Origin: Alishewanella longhuensis
Lineage (GTDB): Bacteria; Pseudomonadota; Gammaproteobacteria; Enterobacterales; Alteromonadaceae
Direction: 5' to 3'
Length of the DNA: 64,000 nt
Assembly: GCF_014653435.1 (NCBI RefSeq)
Contig: NZ_BNAO01000009.1
Coordinates: 62,001-126,000, forward strand
Shown: piece by piece, positions 31,236 to 39,354 of the stretch
Layout: each line of letters begins with the position of its first letter
Numbering within the stretch: the stretch's first letter is position 1
Translations under genes and position numbers: made by a program
Notes under the pieces: generated by a model
The model's database searches: none
What the model was told of the DNA's origin: nothing
The model's input: the letters and a program-made list of their open reading frames with translations, nothing else

Positions 31236-32012
31236 CTAGTTAAGGCTAAAATCGTCTGCATCCAACTGCGCCGGGAACTTAGCTCTAAAGGTTGTCAGGG
31301 CGGCCAAATCGGCCACGGCATACAACACCCCGGCTTGCGCTGGCGCTAACTCTGCCAGTGGCTGGCCTAAATAATCGACGATTAAGCTATCACCTGCATA
31401 ATCGATGGCATTAGCATCCAACCCTACCCGGTTGCAGCCAAACACATAAGCTTGATTTTCAATAGCACGGGCTTGCAATAACAGCCACCAGGCACGGCTA
31501 CGAGCAGCTGGCCAATTGGCTACATAAATCATCGCATCGTAGTCACCGTGATTACGGCTAAATACCGGAAAGCGTAAATCGTAGCAAACCTGCAGCAAGA
31601 TACGCCAGCCGCGATAACTGACAATAACCCGCTCGCGGCCAGCCTGATATGCCTGATGCTCACCGGCCATCCGGAATAAATGCCGCTTATCGTAATACTG
31701 TACCTGACCATCGGGCGTAACAAAATACAAACGATTAACCAGGGCACCAGCTTGGGTACGCACCGCTAAAGATCCCGTAATAGCACACTGATATTGTGCG
31801 GCCTGCGCCTGCATCCAGCAAAGGGCTGGCCCAGGCTCTGGCTCGGCAATTTGCGTGCTGTCCATACTAAAACCACTGGCAAACATTTCTGGCAGCACAA
31901 TAAGATCAACTGGCTTTAGTGTTGCCAATTGTGCCGTAAGCTGCTGTATATTCGCCGGGCAATCTTGCCAGACAAGTGCAGTTTGCAATACCGCGACCGT
32001 TAAAGTTGACAT
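31236..32012 (-). CDS. yafV: Omega-amidase, nitrilase superfamily (YafV/Nit2-like)
   Basis: Likely hydrolyses alpha-ketoglutaramate, the by-product of glutamine-dependent transamination. The 258-residue protein has the nitrilase triad: Glu in IVLPEMFASGF, Lys in YYDKRHLFRMAGEH and Cys in LLQVCYDLRFPVF. The RLYFVTPDG region matches the YafV type. It overlaps the upstream aminotransferase gene by 13 bases. Omega-amidase with a methionine aminotransferase is a known partnership in methionine salvage, which fits the adjoining mtn genes. Confidence 0.88.
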   Translation of the reverse strand: MSTLTVAVLQTALVWQDCPANIQQLTAQLATLKPVDLIVLPEMFASGFSMDSTQIAEPEPGPALCWMQAQAAQYQCAITGSLAVRTQAGALVNRLYFVTPDGQVQYYDKRHLFRMAGEHQAYQAGRERVIVSYRGWRILLQVCYDLRFPVFSRNHGDYDAMIYVANWPAARSRAWWLLLQARAIENQAYVFGCNRVGLDANAIDYAGDSLIVDYLGQPLAELAPAQAGVLYAVADLAALTTFRAKFPAQLDADDFSLN

Positions 32013-33148
32013 AATAGCTCCGCTGCAGCAGCCAGTGTTTGTTGCTGTTTGGCAAAGCAGAGGCGAATGATCCGCGCCTCTGAGCCTTGCTGATAAAACA
32101 CCGATAAGGGAATAGCGGCTACCTTATGCTGTACCGTTAGCCATTGGCAAAATTCGACATCTGTAAGTTCAGGGGCAATAGCACGGTAATCGACCAGCTG
32201 AAAATAGGTGCCTTGGCAGGGTAACAAGCGAAAACGGCTAGCCGCGAGTTGCTTTGCAAAAAAATCGCGCTTTTGCTGATAAAAAACACCAAGGCCTGCG
32301 ACCTGCTCTGGATGTGCTGCCAGCATATCGGCAATGGCATATTGTGCCGGGGTAAAGCTGGCAAAGGTCACATACTGGTGGATCTTGCGAAACTCTGCCG
32401 TTAAGGCGGCGGGTGCGATGGCGTAACCGAGCTTCCAACCGGTAACATGAAAGGTTTTGCCAAAAGACGACACCACCACAGTGCGCTCAGCCAGCGCGGC
32501 AAAGCCATGAGCACTCAATTGAGGCTTGGCATCAAACACCATATGTTCATACACTTCATCGCTAATACAATATAAGCCATGCTGGCACACCAACTGCTCT
32601 AGCGCCTGCCAATCGGCCCGGTTAAATACCATACCGGTTGGGTTATGCGGGCTATTAACAATAATCAAGCGGGTACGCGGCGTAATGGCCGCAGCAACCT
32701 GCTGCCAGTCCACCTGATAGCTTGGTGCTTCTAAGCGTAGATGCACCGGCACGCCACCGGCCAATTGAATTGCCGGGCTGTAGCTATCATAAGCAGGGTC
32801 AAACAGGAGCACTTCATCGCCCTGCTGTACCAGCATTTGAATCGCCACAAATAACGCCTCTGTGGCGCCGGAGGTGACAGTGATCTCAGTCTCAGCACTG
32901 ACCTCTCGCTGATAGCAGTGTGAAGTTAACGCGGCTATTTGCTCACGTAAGGCGACTACCCCTGGCATAGGAGCATATTGATTTAACCCTGCCTGACTAT
33001 GCGCCGCTAAGCGGGCCAGCAAGCTGCTATCCGCCGGAAAATCCGGAAACCCCTGAGATAAATTAATGGCTTGCTGCTGCGCGGCTAATTGCGACATCTG
33101 ACTAAAGATGGTGGTACCCACCGCAGGTAACTTGGAGATAATCGACAT
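32000..33148 (-). CDS. ybdL: Methionine aminotransferase (KMTB transaminase, YbdL type)
   Basis: PLP-dependent class I/II aminotransferase; here the probable last step of methionine salvage, converting 4-methylthio-2-oxobutyrate to methionine. The 382-residue protein shows NLSQGFPDFPADSSLL, SGATEALFVAIQ, VNSPHNPTGMVF, ISDEVYEHMVF and the PLP-Lys region SSFGKTFHVTGWKLGY, typical of YbdL. The frame is open to 33214, but that would run into the MetJ boxes; ATG 33148 fits the family N-terminus (SKLPAVGTTIFSQMSQLA). It is divergent from mtnBCD and probably co-regulated. Confidence 0.88.
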   Translation of the reverse strand: MSIISKLPAVGTTIFSQMSQLAAQQQAINLSQGFPDFPADSSLLARLAAHSQAGLNQYAPMPGVVALREQIAALTSHCYQREVSAETEITVTSGATEALFVAIQMLVQQGDEVLLFDPAYDSYSPAIQLAGGVPVHLRLEAPSYQVDWQQVAAAITPRTRLIIVNSPHNPTGMVFNRADWQALEQLVCQHGLYCISDEVYEHMVFDAKPQLSAHGFAALAERTVVVSSFGKTFHVTGWKLGYAIAPAALTAEFRKIHQYVTFASFTPAQYAIADMLAAHPEQVAGLGVFYQQKRDFFAKQLAASRFRLLPCQGTYFQLVDYRAIAPELTDVEFCQWLTVQHKVAAIPLSVFYQQGSEARIIRLCFAKQQQTLAAAAELLCQL

Positions 33149-33207
33149 AAGCAGAGAAAAAGTTGCGAAAACCTGCATCAATGCTATCATTTGGCAGGTT
33201 TTAAGTA

Positions 33208-33237
33208 TAGACATCTAAACGTTCAAACGTATATACC
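33208..33237. promoter_or_regulatory. MetJ-type operator: three tandem met boxes in the divergent mtn promoter
   Basis: Three contiguous eight-base units, AGACATCT (33209-33216), AAACGTTC (33217-33224) and AAACGTAT (33225-33232), match the MetJ consensus AGACGTCT at 7, 5 and 6 of 8 positions. They fill the space between a plausible -35 TAGACA (33208-33213) and -10 TATACC (33232-33237), spacer 18, reading toward mtnB. On the minus strand a TATACT (33204-33209) could be the -10 for the aminotransferase gene. Repression by MetJ with SAM is inferred. Confidence 0.72.
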
Positions 33238-33271
33238 CTTCATCCTTGAAGGTACGGGGGTGTTGGGTATA
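33232..33271. repeat. Short palindromic element (TATACCC...GGGTATA)
   Basis: A 40-bp stretch bounded by TATACCC and its complement GGGTATA, with an inner CCTTC...GAAGG pair. It lies just downstream of the met boxes in the mtnB leader. A second element with the same termini lies after mtnD (35386-35441). It looks like a REP-type extragenic palindrome; only these two copies were noticed here. Confidence 0.45.
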
Positions 33272-33395
33272 GAGCTAATATTGTTACACGCTCTGAGCTG
33301 CTTTTACCTTAACTCCGACAACGCTGGAACAAATCAAAGTTCAAAACAAGGTTGTGTTAATAGCAGCCAGGATGTCGCAATCAGGTCTGATAACC

Positions 33396-34037
33396 ATGAA
33401 TCATATGACACATATTCAACAACTCAATCCGAACGCCGTAGCACTCTGTAGCCTGGGACGCTGGATCGCCAGCCGCCATTGGGTACCGGCTACCGGCGGT
33501 AATTTCTCTATTCGCCAGGATGAAAACACCGCCTTAGTCACCGCCTCGGGCAGAGATAAAGGCGAGCTTAGCCCGCAAGATTTACTGCCGGTAAGCTGGC
33601 AGCAGGAAGAACTCTTTAGCCCACTAGGTAAACCCTCGGCCGAAACCGCGCTGCATGCCCAGCTTTATCAGCTCGATCCGGCTATTAAAGTGGTACTGCA
33701 TACCCACTCCGTTGCGGCCACTGTGTTTTCCCGCATTATCAGCACTGAGCAGTATTTTTTTAGCGGTTATGAAATGCAAAAGGCGATAACAGGTGTCACC
33801 AGCCACGAACAAAGCTTGCCGCTGGCCATTTTCGATAATACCCAGAATATTCCTGCCCTAGCACAACAAGTAAAACACTGTTGGCAAACTAAGCCGCTGA
33901 ATTTTGGTTTGTTAGTACGCGGTCATGGGCTTTATGTTTGGGGCTACAGCTTAGAACAGGCAAAAAGGCATTTAGAAGGTTGGGAATTTCTTATAAACTG
34001 CGAACTTGAACGTATTAAACTGACAGGAAAGCCGTGA
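33396..34037 (+). CDS. mtnB: Methylthioribulose-1-phosphate dehydratase
   Basis: Methionine salvage: dehydrates 5-methylthioribulose-1-phosphate to the diketo compound. The 213-residue class II aldolase-fold protein has the zinc His motif LHTHSVAATVFSR, ATGGNFSIR and VRGHGLYVWGYSLEQAKRHL. The frame opens at 33354, but ATG 33396 has AGGT nine bases upstream and matches the family start; ATG 33405 is a close alternative. It is first in mtnB-mtnC-mtnD and overlaps mtnC by four bases. Confidence 0.94.
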   Translation: MNHMTHIQQLNPNAVALCSLGRWIASRHWVPATGGNFSIRQDENTALVTASGRDKGELSPQDLLPVSWQQEELFSPLGKPSAETALHAQLYQLDPAIKVVLHTHSVAATVFSRIISTEQYFFSGYEMQKAITGVTSHEQSLPLAIFDNTQNIPALAQQVKHCWQTKPLNFGLLVRGHGLYVWGYSLEQAKRHLEGWEFLINCELERIKLTGKP

Positions 34038-34708
34038 AGTATTCCGCCATTATTACCGATATCGAAGGCACAACCAGCCGCATTAGTTTTGTGACCGAGG
34101 TGTTATTTCCCTATGCCCGGCAGCATTTACCTGCCTTTGTACGTAGCCAGTGCCAGCAACCTGAAGTGGCGCAAGAACTCGCCGCGGTGCGCCAGCAGTT
34201 ACAGCAGCCTGACGCTGATATTGAGCAATGCATTAGTGCCCTGCTTAGCTGGCTGGATGCCGACCAAAAAATTACCCCGCTAAAAAGCCTACAGGGCATG
34301 ATTTGGCGCGCGGGTTACGAGCAAGGCCATTTTACCGGCCATTTATATCCAGATGTGGTAACGCAATTACAGGCCTGGCATGCGCAAGGCATTAAGCTGT
34401 ATATTTATAGCTCAGGCTCAGTCGCTGCACAGCAGTTACTGTTTAAGTACAGTGATGCTGGCGATCTTACGCCGCTATTAAGTGGCTATTTTGATACCCG
34501 CATTGGCGCGAAACGCGAACTGGCCAGCTATGCCGCCATTTTACAGCAACTACAACTTCCACCTAATCAGGTGTTATTTTTATCCGATGTGGTCGCCGAG
34601 TTAGATCCCGCCAGAGAATTAGGCATTGCTACGGTGCAATTGATCCGCGAGCAGCAAGCCGCTGGCGATCATGCCATCGCCCACGATTTTTCTCAGATAG
34701 AGGCATAA
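34034..34708 (+). CDS. mtnC: Enolase-phosphatase E1
   Basis: Bifunctional step of methionine salvage: enolises and dephosphorylates the diketo intermediate to acireductone. The 224-residue HAD-family protein has the nucleophile motif ITDIEGTTSRISFV, the second motif IYSSGSVAAQQLLF and the acidic motif FLSDVVAELDPARELG. Translation starts at GTG 34034 within the overlapping GTGA of the mtnB stop, so it is coupled to mtnB. Confidence 0.95.
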   Translation: MKYSAIITDIEGTTSRISFVTEVLFPYARQHLPAFVRSQCQQPEVAQELAAVRQQLQQPDADIEQCISALLSWLDADQKITPLKSLQGMIWRAGYEQGHFTGHLYPDVVTQLQAWHAQGIKLYIYSSGSVAAQQLLFKYSDAGDLTPLLSGYFDTRIGAKRELASYAAILQQLQLPPNQVLFLSDVVAELDPARELGIATVQLIREQQAAGDHAIAHDFSQIEA

Positions 34709-34711
34709 GCT

Positions 34712-35254
34712 ATGAGTTCATTGCGTATTTTTTCGGTAAACCAACCTCAGGATCTCTGCTTGCAGACGGAAGATGTAACGCTGATTACAGAAAAACTACA
34801 GCAAAAAGGCGTACGCTTCGAACAATGGCAAGCCGCAGCCCCCATTACCGCCGACAGCACTACCGAGCAGGTAATGGCGGCTTATGCCGACGATATAACG
34901 CGCTTAAAACAGCAGCAAGGCTATATTACCGTTGACGTGATTTCCTTAAGCCCAAACCACCCGGACAAAGCAACCCTACGGCAGAAGTTTTTGGATGAAC
35001 ATATTCATACTGAAGACGAAGTACGGTTTTTCGTACGTGGCCAAGGCTTGTTTTGCCTGCATTTAGACGATGAAGTGTATCAAGTGCTGTGCCAACAAAA
35101 TGATTTGATTAGTGTGCCGGCCAATACGCCACACTGGTTTGATATGGGCACTGAGCCTGACTTTACTGCCATCCGTTTATTTAATAATACCGAAGGTTGG
35201 GTCGCGCACTTTACCGGTGCCACCTTATCGCGGCAATTCCCCTTATTGGATTAA
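34712..35254 (+). CDS. mtnD: Acireductone dioxygenase
   Basis: Cupin dioxygenase converting acireductone to 4-methylthio-2-oxobutyrate and formate (Fe form). The 180-residue protein has the metal ligands in DEHIHTEDEVRFFVRGQGLF (HxH and Glu) and the later His in VPANTPHWFDMG. It starts three bases after mtnC. A hairpin follows seven bases after the stop. Confidence 0.96.
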   Translation: MSSLRIFSVNQPQDLCLQTEDVTLITEKLQQKGVRFEQWQAAAPITADSTTEQVMAAYADDITRLKQQQGYITVDVISLSPNHPDKATLRQKFLDEHIHTEDEVRFFVRGQGLFCLHLDDEVYQVLCQQNDLISVPANTPHWFDMGTEPDFTAIRLFNNTEGWVAHFTGATLSRQFPLLD

Positions 35255-35261
35255 AGGCTTA

Positions 35262-35288
35262 GTGGTTGCCCTAAATCAGGGCAACCAC
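35262..35288 (+). terminator. Hairpin after mtnD
   Basis: GTGGTTGCCCT and its exact complement form an 11-bp stem around AAATC. It is well placed to end the mtnBCD transcript, but no T-tract follows, so it may terminate poorly or protect the 3' end. Confidence 0.5.
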
Positions 35289-35375
35289 GGCTCGCAGTAA
35301 AAATAAAACCGCAATTACCGCCTGTAACAAGGTTATTTTTATATAATGGTTCAGCTCTTGCAGTAAATTTGTCAT
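35271..35375 (-). CDS. Possible 34-residue membrane peptide
   Basis: A short minus-strand frame between mtnD and lysR encodes 34 residues: a polar start (MTNLLQELNHYIK) then one strongly hydrophobic helix (ITLLQAVIAVLFLL). The stop lies in the loop of the mtnD hairpin. There is no clear ribosome binding site (only TAAAG before ATG 35375), so this is a weak call; I do not recognise the peptide. Confidence 0.22.
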   Translation of the reverse strand: MTNLLQELNHYIKITLLQAVIAVLFLLRAVVALI

Positions 35376-35385
35376 ACTTTAATGC

Positions 35386-35441
35386 TATACCCAAGTCACT
35401 TCAGGCTAAACGACACGCTATCGTGAAGTTGTTTGGATATA
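35386..35441. repeat. Imperfect 18-bp inverted repeat, REP-like
   Basis: Arms at 35386-35403 and 35424-35441 pair at 14 of 18 positions, beginning TATACCC and ending GGATATA. It lies just before lysR and shares its termini with the element at 33232-33271 upstream of mtnB. It could be a REP-type palindrome or, less likely, an operator for the regulator downstream. Confidence 0.5.
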
Positions 35442-35477
35442 TCTACTAACTGGATGCTTAATTGCAGGTAAGATTGA

Positions 35478-36383
35478 ATGTCGTTGCAAACCCCGCTACG
35501 TGGCTTACGTTGTTTCTGTGTGGCCGCTGAATGCCTTAGCTTTAAAGAAACTGCGAAGCAGCTTTATCTAACGCCGTCTGCAGTTAGCCATCAAATTAAA
35601 CAATTAGAAGATAACTTAAACCTTAGCCTGTTTGAGCGGAAAACCCGGGCGATAGAACTCACGGAAACGGGAAAACAGTTTTATCTGGAGATAAAGCCGC
35701 TGTTAGAGCAGCTTAGCCAAACCATTAATCAGTTTAGCCAGGTAGAGCGTGTACTGGAAGTCAGTATCTCTATGCCCGAGTTTTTTGCCAGCGAGCTGTT
35801 TGTGCCGCGCTTACGCGGTTGGTCTGAGCAATACCCGAATATCAATATCAAGCTGGAAACGGTAAAGTCTCGCCGCGAAGGCCCCAAGTATACCGATGTC
35901 TCGGTGATCTTATCCGGCAAAAAGCCGGTCGAAGGCACCGTTTATGATCTCTTTCCAATCAGCTATTTACCGGCCTGTAACCCGGCGTTATTTCAAAGAC
36001 TGCATGGCAAAGGCTATCGCATTTTAGAAAAAACCCCGCTCATCCTGCATCAGGCCCGCCCTACCGCCTGGCATCAATGGGCCGAGCGAGTGGGCTTTCA
36101 TCAATTTCAACCCAAGCAAATTATGCAGCTCGATAGCATGTTTAGCGTCGCCCGCGCTGCGCAGCAGGGCTTAGGCGTAGCGCTGATCCCTATGCCTATT
36201 AGCCATGCCTGGTTTAGTAGCGGCTCTTTGGTCAAGTTATTTGAGCAAGAATTGGTAAGCCGCGATCGTTATTATCTGGTACAGCATGATTCCGATTCCG
36301 AGCGGCCAGAAATTAAACTGCTGATAGATTGGATCCTGCAAAGCTTTAATAGCACCGATTTTGCTTTACCACCAGTCACTTAA
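35478..36383 (+). CDS. LysR family transcriptional regulator
   Basis: A 301-residue regulator with an N-terminal winged helix-turn-helix (LRCFCVAAECLSFKETAKQLYLTPSA given in part; recognition helix SAVSHQIKQLEDNL) and a periplasmic-binding-like effector domain with GLGVALIPMPISHAWF near residue 235. It is of the GcvA-like type by its start. Its target and effector are unknown; no divergent gene lies immediately upstream, and mtnD ends about 220 bp before it. Confidence 0.9.
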   Translation: MSLQTPLRGLRCFCVAAECLSFKETAKQLYLTPSAVSHQIKQLEDNLNLSLFERKTRAIELTETGKQFYLEIKPLLEQLSQTINQFSQVERVLEVSISMPEFFASELFVPRLRGWSEQYPNINIKLETVKSRREGPKYTDVSVILSGKKPVEGTVYDLFPISYLPACNPALFQRLHGKGYRILEKTPLILHQARPTAWHQWAERVGFHQFQPKQIMQLDSMFSVARAAQQGLGVALIPMPISHAWFSSGSLVKLFEQELVSRDRYYLVQHDSDSERPEIKLLIDWILQSFNSTDFALPPVT

Positions 36384-36470
36384 ACACTAGATCACGCCTT
36401 AATCAATCAACATATACTTGCAAGCTGGCAAGCGTAAACCGCCAGCATCTTTCTGACAAAAGTTCCTTTA

Positions 36471-36508
36471 TGACAGGTGAATTTTTTTCACTTGTCAGGT
36501 TTTTTTTT
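36471..36508 (+). terminator. Rho-independent terminator after lysR
   Basis: TGACAGGTGAA and TTCACTTGTCA pair as an 11-bp stem with one G-U, with a short T loop, then GG and a run of nine Ts. Confidence 0.85.
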
Positions 36509-36513
36509 ATCGT

Positions 36514-36542
36514 TTGTACAGCTGATTGGTACGGCTTATAGT
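36514..36542 (+). promoter_or_regulatory. Candidate promoter of the intergenic RNA
   Basis: TTGTAC (36514-36519) and TATAGT (36537-36542) are separated by exactly 17 bp. The -10 is 5/6 and the -35 3/6 to consensus. It follows the lysR terminator and reads into a structured region that ends in its own terminator, with no ORF between. Confidence 0.5.
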
Positions 36543-36651
36543 TAACCCGTGTTCGAGATTCGAATACAGCGGTTAAAGTTGTTGAAGGGTGTAACCTACC
36601 CTTACCTGTCTACCTTGTCTTAGCCCGATTGAATAAGTCGGGCCTTTTTTT
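36542..36651 (+). ncRNA. Candidate small structured RNA, family unknown
   Basis: About 105 bases with three helical elements and no ORF. Element 1: an eight-bp stem (36549-36556 with 36560-36567) nested in an outer TTAACC/GGTTAA pair (36542-36547 with 36571-36576). Element 2: AAGGGT/ACCCTT near 36585-36603. Element 3: a GC-rich terminator ending in seven Ts. Between 2 and 3 is an unpaired C/T-rich stretch (ACCTGTCTACCTTGTC) that could pair with Shine-Dalgarno sequences. The exact 5' end is unclear: the outer pair of element 1 overlaps the proposed -10, so it may be an operator in DNA and not part of the RNA. Confidence 0.5.
36623..36651 (+). terminator. Terminator of the candidate RNA
   Basis: GCCCGA and TCGGGC pair around a nine-base loop and are followed by one C and seven Ts. 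No protein gene ends just upstream, so it ends either the candidate RNA or lysR read-through. Confidence 0.82.
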
Positions 36652-36811
36652 GCCAAAAAATCATGCCTCTGCTAACAACGTCGCGCTAGTCACCCCAGAT
36701 TGGAGCAGGCACTAACAGCCTGCAACCCAATTAGCATTAATGTTCTAATCAAGTTTTGCAGATGAAACTTTTTTTATATAGGCGAAATATCTGGACATAA
36801 CCCACCTTCTT

Positions 36812-37717
36812 TTACTCACTCTGGTTTTTCAGCAACAACTGCGCAAGCTCAGCACCCAGTTGTTCAGTTAACACTTGCTGATAACGTGGGCTTTGCAAAT
36901 AGCCGCCGTCTGCGGCAAAGAACGCCTCTAGCAAGCCTGCCCAATCATTGCTGTGCGGCATAATAAACCCAAAGGTTTCGCCACTTTCTGCGGCTATAGG
37001 ATGATCACGCAGTGGCATACCTGCTTCACGGGCGCGCCAGTAATTATAGGCATCAACGTAGGCATAATATTGACCACTGGCTACCTTGGCTAATAAATCT
37101 GGGTTACTGCTTACCTGCTGCACTATAGCATTGGGCTGATATTGATCGCGCAAGCGGTTGATCCGTTGTTCATGCAAGGTGCCGCTAAAGGCGAGCGGCT
37201 TTAGCTTCGCAAACTGCTTAGGCAATGCCTGCCACTCTGGCAATGGCGATATATCCTGATGGGTAATAAGCGCAGCGATGTTATGCAAATAAGGCGGTGA
37301 AAAGGCAAGTTCTTGTTTGCGGGGCTCAGTAATGGTGACATTGCCCAAACCAAAGACGCCACCTTGTGCGTGCACGATACGTTGATAAAACTGCTGCCAA
37401 TTTGTCTCACTAACAAAGTTAAGCTGCACCGCTAGCTGATGTTGTTGCTTTAGCCAACTGGCAAAGTCTTGCATAATTTCTACGCTAACCCCGGTTAGTT
37501 GCCCTTGCGGATTAATATAAGCAAAGCCTTCGGCAGGTACGTACAACACAGTAAGCTGTATCGTCCTCGCGAGCCCGCTCATCTGAGCTTGCTGGGTAAC
37601 CTGATAACTATCTCCCTGATCAATGGTATCACTGGCAGATACTGGGGTTACTGCTATCAAAACAAGTAACAGTATTATTCCAATTAAGAGACTTGAGGTA
37701 AAAAAACTGCGGTTCAT
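36812..37717 (-). CDS. Periplasmic solute-binding protein, family 3 (orphan)
   Basis: A 301-residue exported protein (hydrophobic signal about residues 9-28, cleavage near VSASD) with the extracellular solute-binding family 3 pattern: VLYVPAEGFAYINPQGQLTGVSVEIMQDF (in part) near the start, GNVTITEPRKQELAFSPPYL in the middle, and GQYYAYVDAYNYW later. Such proteins bind polar amino acids or related compounds, but no transport genes are next to it. It is monocistronic. Ligand unknown. Confidence 0.85.
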   Translation of the reverse strand: MNRSFFTSSLLIGIILLLVLIAVTPVSASDTIDQGDSYQVTQQAQMSGLARTIQLTVLYVPAEGFAYINPQGQLTGVSVEIMQDFASWLKQQHQLAVQLNFVSETNWQQFYQRIVHAQGGVFGLGNVTITEPRKQELAFSPPYLHNIAALITHQDISPLPEWQALPKQFAKLKPLAFSGTLHEQRINRLRDQYQPNAIVQQVSSNPDLLAKVASGQYYAYVDAYNYWRAREAGMPLRDHPIAAESGETFGFIMPHSNDWAGLLEAFFAADGGYLQSPRYQQVLTEQLGAELAQLLLKNQSE

Positions 37718-37859
37718 ACGATAACAACAAATTAGTAGCTCGGTTCGCTATCTTTACAAAGCTGGCCGGAGCTGTCAAAAAATCATTTTTAAACGCAACT
37801 GGAGTTTTATAAAGGGCCATTGCCACTTAATAGCAGCAATAGCACCTTGAGGATGAAGA

Positions 37860-38186
37860 TTAATTGCTGGTTTTACTGGCTTTTAATAACTCAATTTGGC
37901 TTTTACTTAAGCGAATAGCACTACCAGGGTAAGGGCGACCACCCGCGTAGTTCCATTCTTTTGGTGTACTCTCTTCAGCAATTTGCTTAAAGTTGTTACA
38001 CACAGACCGTGATGGCGTCATGCCCAGCTTTCTCGCGTACGCGGTTAAATAGCTTTGCTCTGCGCCAGCAAGGCTGAGCAAGCAATAGGCTTCTGTCGAA
38101 TAAACCACTTCGTCATCTGTTTCTGCAATCGCATTTACCGCGGATAAACCAACAGAGAGCACCAAACAGGTTACAATCTTCTTCAT
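37860..38186 (-). CDS. Small secreted protein of unknown function
   Basis: A 108-residue protein with a signal peptide (KKIVTCLVLSVGLSAVNAIA) and two Cys in the mature part (YCLLSLAGA and SVCNNFK), likely a disulfide. I do not recognise the family. The frame is open to 38219, but ATG 38186 has AAGGA seven bases upstream and starts the signal peptide cleanly. It lies alone between a solute-binding protein gene and mtnA on the same strand. Confidence 0.75.
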   Translation of the reverse strand: MKKIVTCLVLSVGLSAVNAIAETDDEVVYSTEAYCLLSLAGAEQSYLTAYARKLGMTPSRSVCNNFKQIAEESTPKEWNYAGGRPYPGSAIRLSKSQIELLKASKTSN

Positions 38187-38303
38187 AAAAATTCCTTCGA
38201 GTTTTAATATTAACGTCATAAACCACGTCTTTTTAAAACTAGACGAACTTTAGCTGATTGCCACTGTGCATGTATTAAAAAAGTCTAAATGATCAAAAAC
38301 ACG

Positions 38304-39335
38304 TCAATGACTAACAATATGTTCTAACACTCCATCAGCAATTTGCTGCTGATTATAGACCCCGGTATCCAGCACCCAACCCGTCACTAAACTGGCGGGG
38401 GTCACGTCAAACGCCGGGTTAAATACCGACGCTTGTTCCGGTGCCCACAGCGTTTGGCCAAAGGCACCACTTACCCCTCGTATTTCATCGGCTGCGCGCT
38501 GTTCAATCGGGATAGCGCTACCATCCGGGCAGCTTAAATCGATGGTGGTATGAGGGGCCACCACGTAAAACGGTACTTTGTGATAATGCGCCAGCACAGC
38601 TAAGCTGTAAGTGCCCACTTTATTGGCAAAGTCCCCATTGGCGGCAATACGATCGGCGCCGACAAAGATGCGATCCACTTCGCCACGCGCCATCAGCATG
38701 CCAGCCATATTGTCGCAAATAAGCTGATAAGGAATACCCAACTGCTGGCACTCCCAGGCCGTTAAGCGACCACCTTGCAACAACGGCCGGGTTTCATCGA
38801 CCCAAAGCTGAATAGTTTTACCCTGCTGCTGCGCCAGGTTAATCACCCCTAAGGCTGTGCCGACACCCGCAGTGGCTAACCCACCGGTATTGCAATGTGT
38901 TAATAGCCGCTCATTTGGCTGTACTAACTCAGCGCCATGCTCGGCCATGTTTTGGCACAGGGCCACATCTTCGGCGAATAACGCTTCGGCGCAAGCGACT
39001 GCGGCATCGGCAAAATCGGCTTGCCGTAAGGCCTGAATCATCGAATCGAGGTTATTCATTAAATTTACTGCGGTAGGCCGGGCAGCGCGCAGTATTTCAG
39101 CCGCTTGCAGCAGTTGTTCACGGCTATCCCCCTGAGTCGCCCGATATGCCAGCAATAAGCTGGCACCAATACCAATCGCCGGGGCTCCGCGCAGCTGTAA
39201 GCGCTGAATCAAGGTCACCATCTGTGCTACGGTGGTGCAATGCAGCCAGTTTTGCTGGTGCGGTAATAGCGTTTGATCTAATACGTAGAGCTCGCCCTGA
39301 ACAGTTTTTAGGCTAAGTGCCAGCAAGTTTTTCAT
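38304..39335 (-). CDS. mtnA: S-methyl-5-thioribose-1-phosphate isomerase
   Basis: Methionine salvage: isomerises methylthioribose-1-phosphate to methylthioribulose-1-phosphate. The 343-residue protein has [14 protein letters not shown], the catalytic Cys in [20 protein letters not shown] and the acid in [20 protein letters not shown]. The frame is open to 39407, but ATG 39335 ([13 protein letters not shown]) fits the family start and leaves the MetJ boxes outside the gene. It diverges from mtnK, its pathway predecessor. Confidence 0.95.
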   Translation of the reverse strand: MKNLLALSLKTVQGELYVLDQTLLPHQQNWLHCTTVAQMVTLIQRLQLRGAPAIGIGASLLLAYRATQGDSREQLLQAAEILRAARPTAVNLMNNLDSMIQALRQADFADAAVACAEALFAEDVALCQNMAEHGAELVQPNERLLTHCNTGGLATAGVGTALGVINLAQQQGKTIQLWVDETRPLLQGGRLTAWECQQLGIPYQLICDNMAGMLMARGEVDRIFVGADRIAANGDFANKVGTYSLAVLAHYHKVPFYVVAPHTTIDLSCPDGSAIPIEQRAADEIRGVSGAFGQTLWAPEQASVFNPAFDVTPASLVTGWVLDTGVYNQQQIADGVLEHIVSH

Positions 39336-39354
39336 AACATATATCCATTTAGCG

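Noticed and set aside
33191-33451. 86-residue plus-strand frame upstream of mtnB
   Set aside because: It covers the MetJ boxes and the mtnB start, and the protein text looks random; the region is regulatory.
36549-36567. tRNA-like GTTCGAGATTCGAAT (looks like a T-arm)
   Set aside because: No acceptor or anticodon arms around it; it is a plain hairpin, kept in the RNA candidate.
37718-37859. Intergenic gap between the solute-binding gene and the small secreted protein
   Set aside because: No promoter, hairpin or frame good enough to list.
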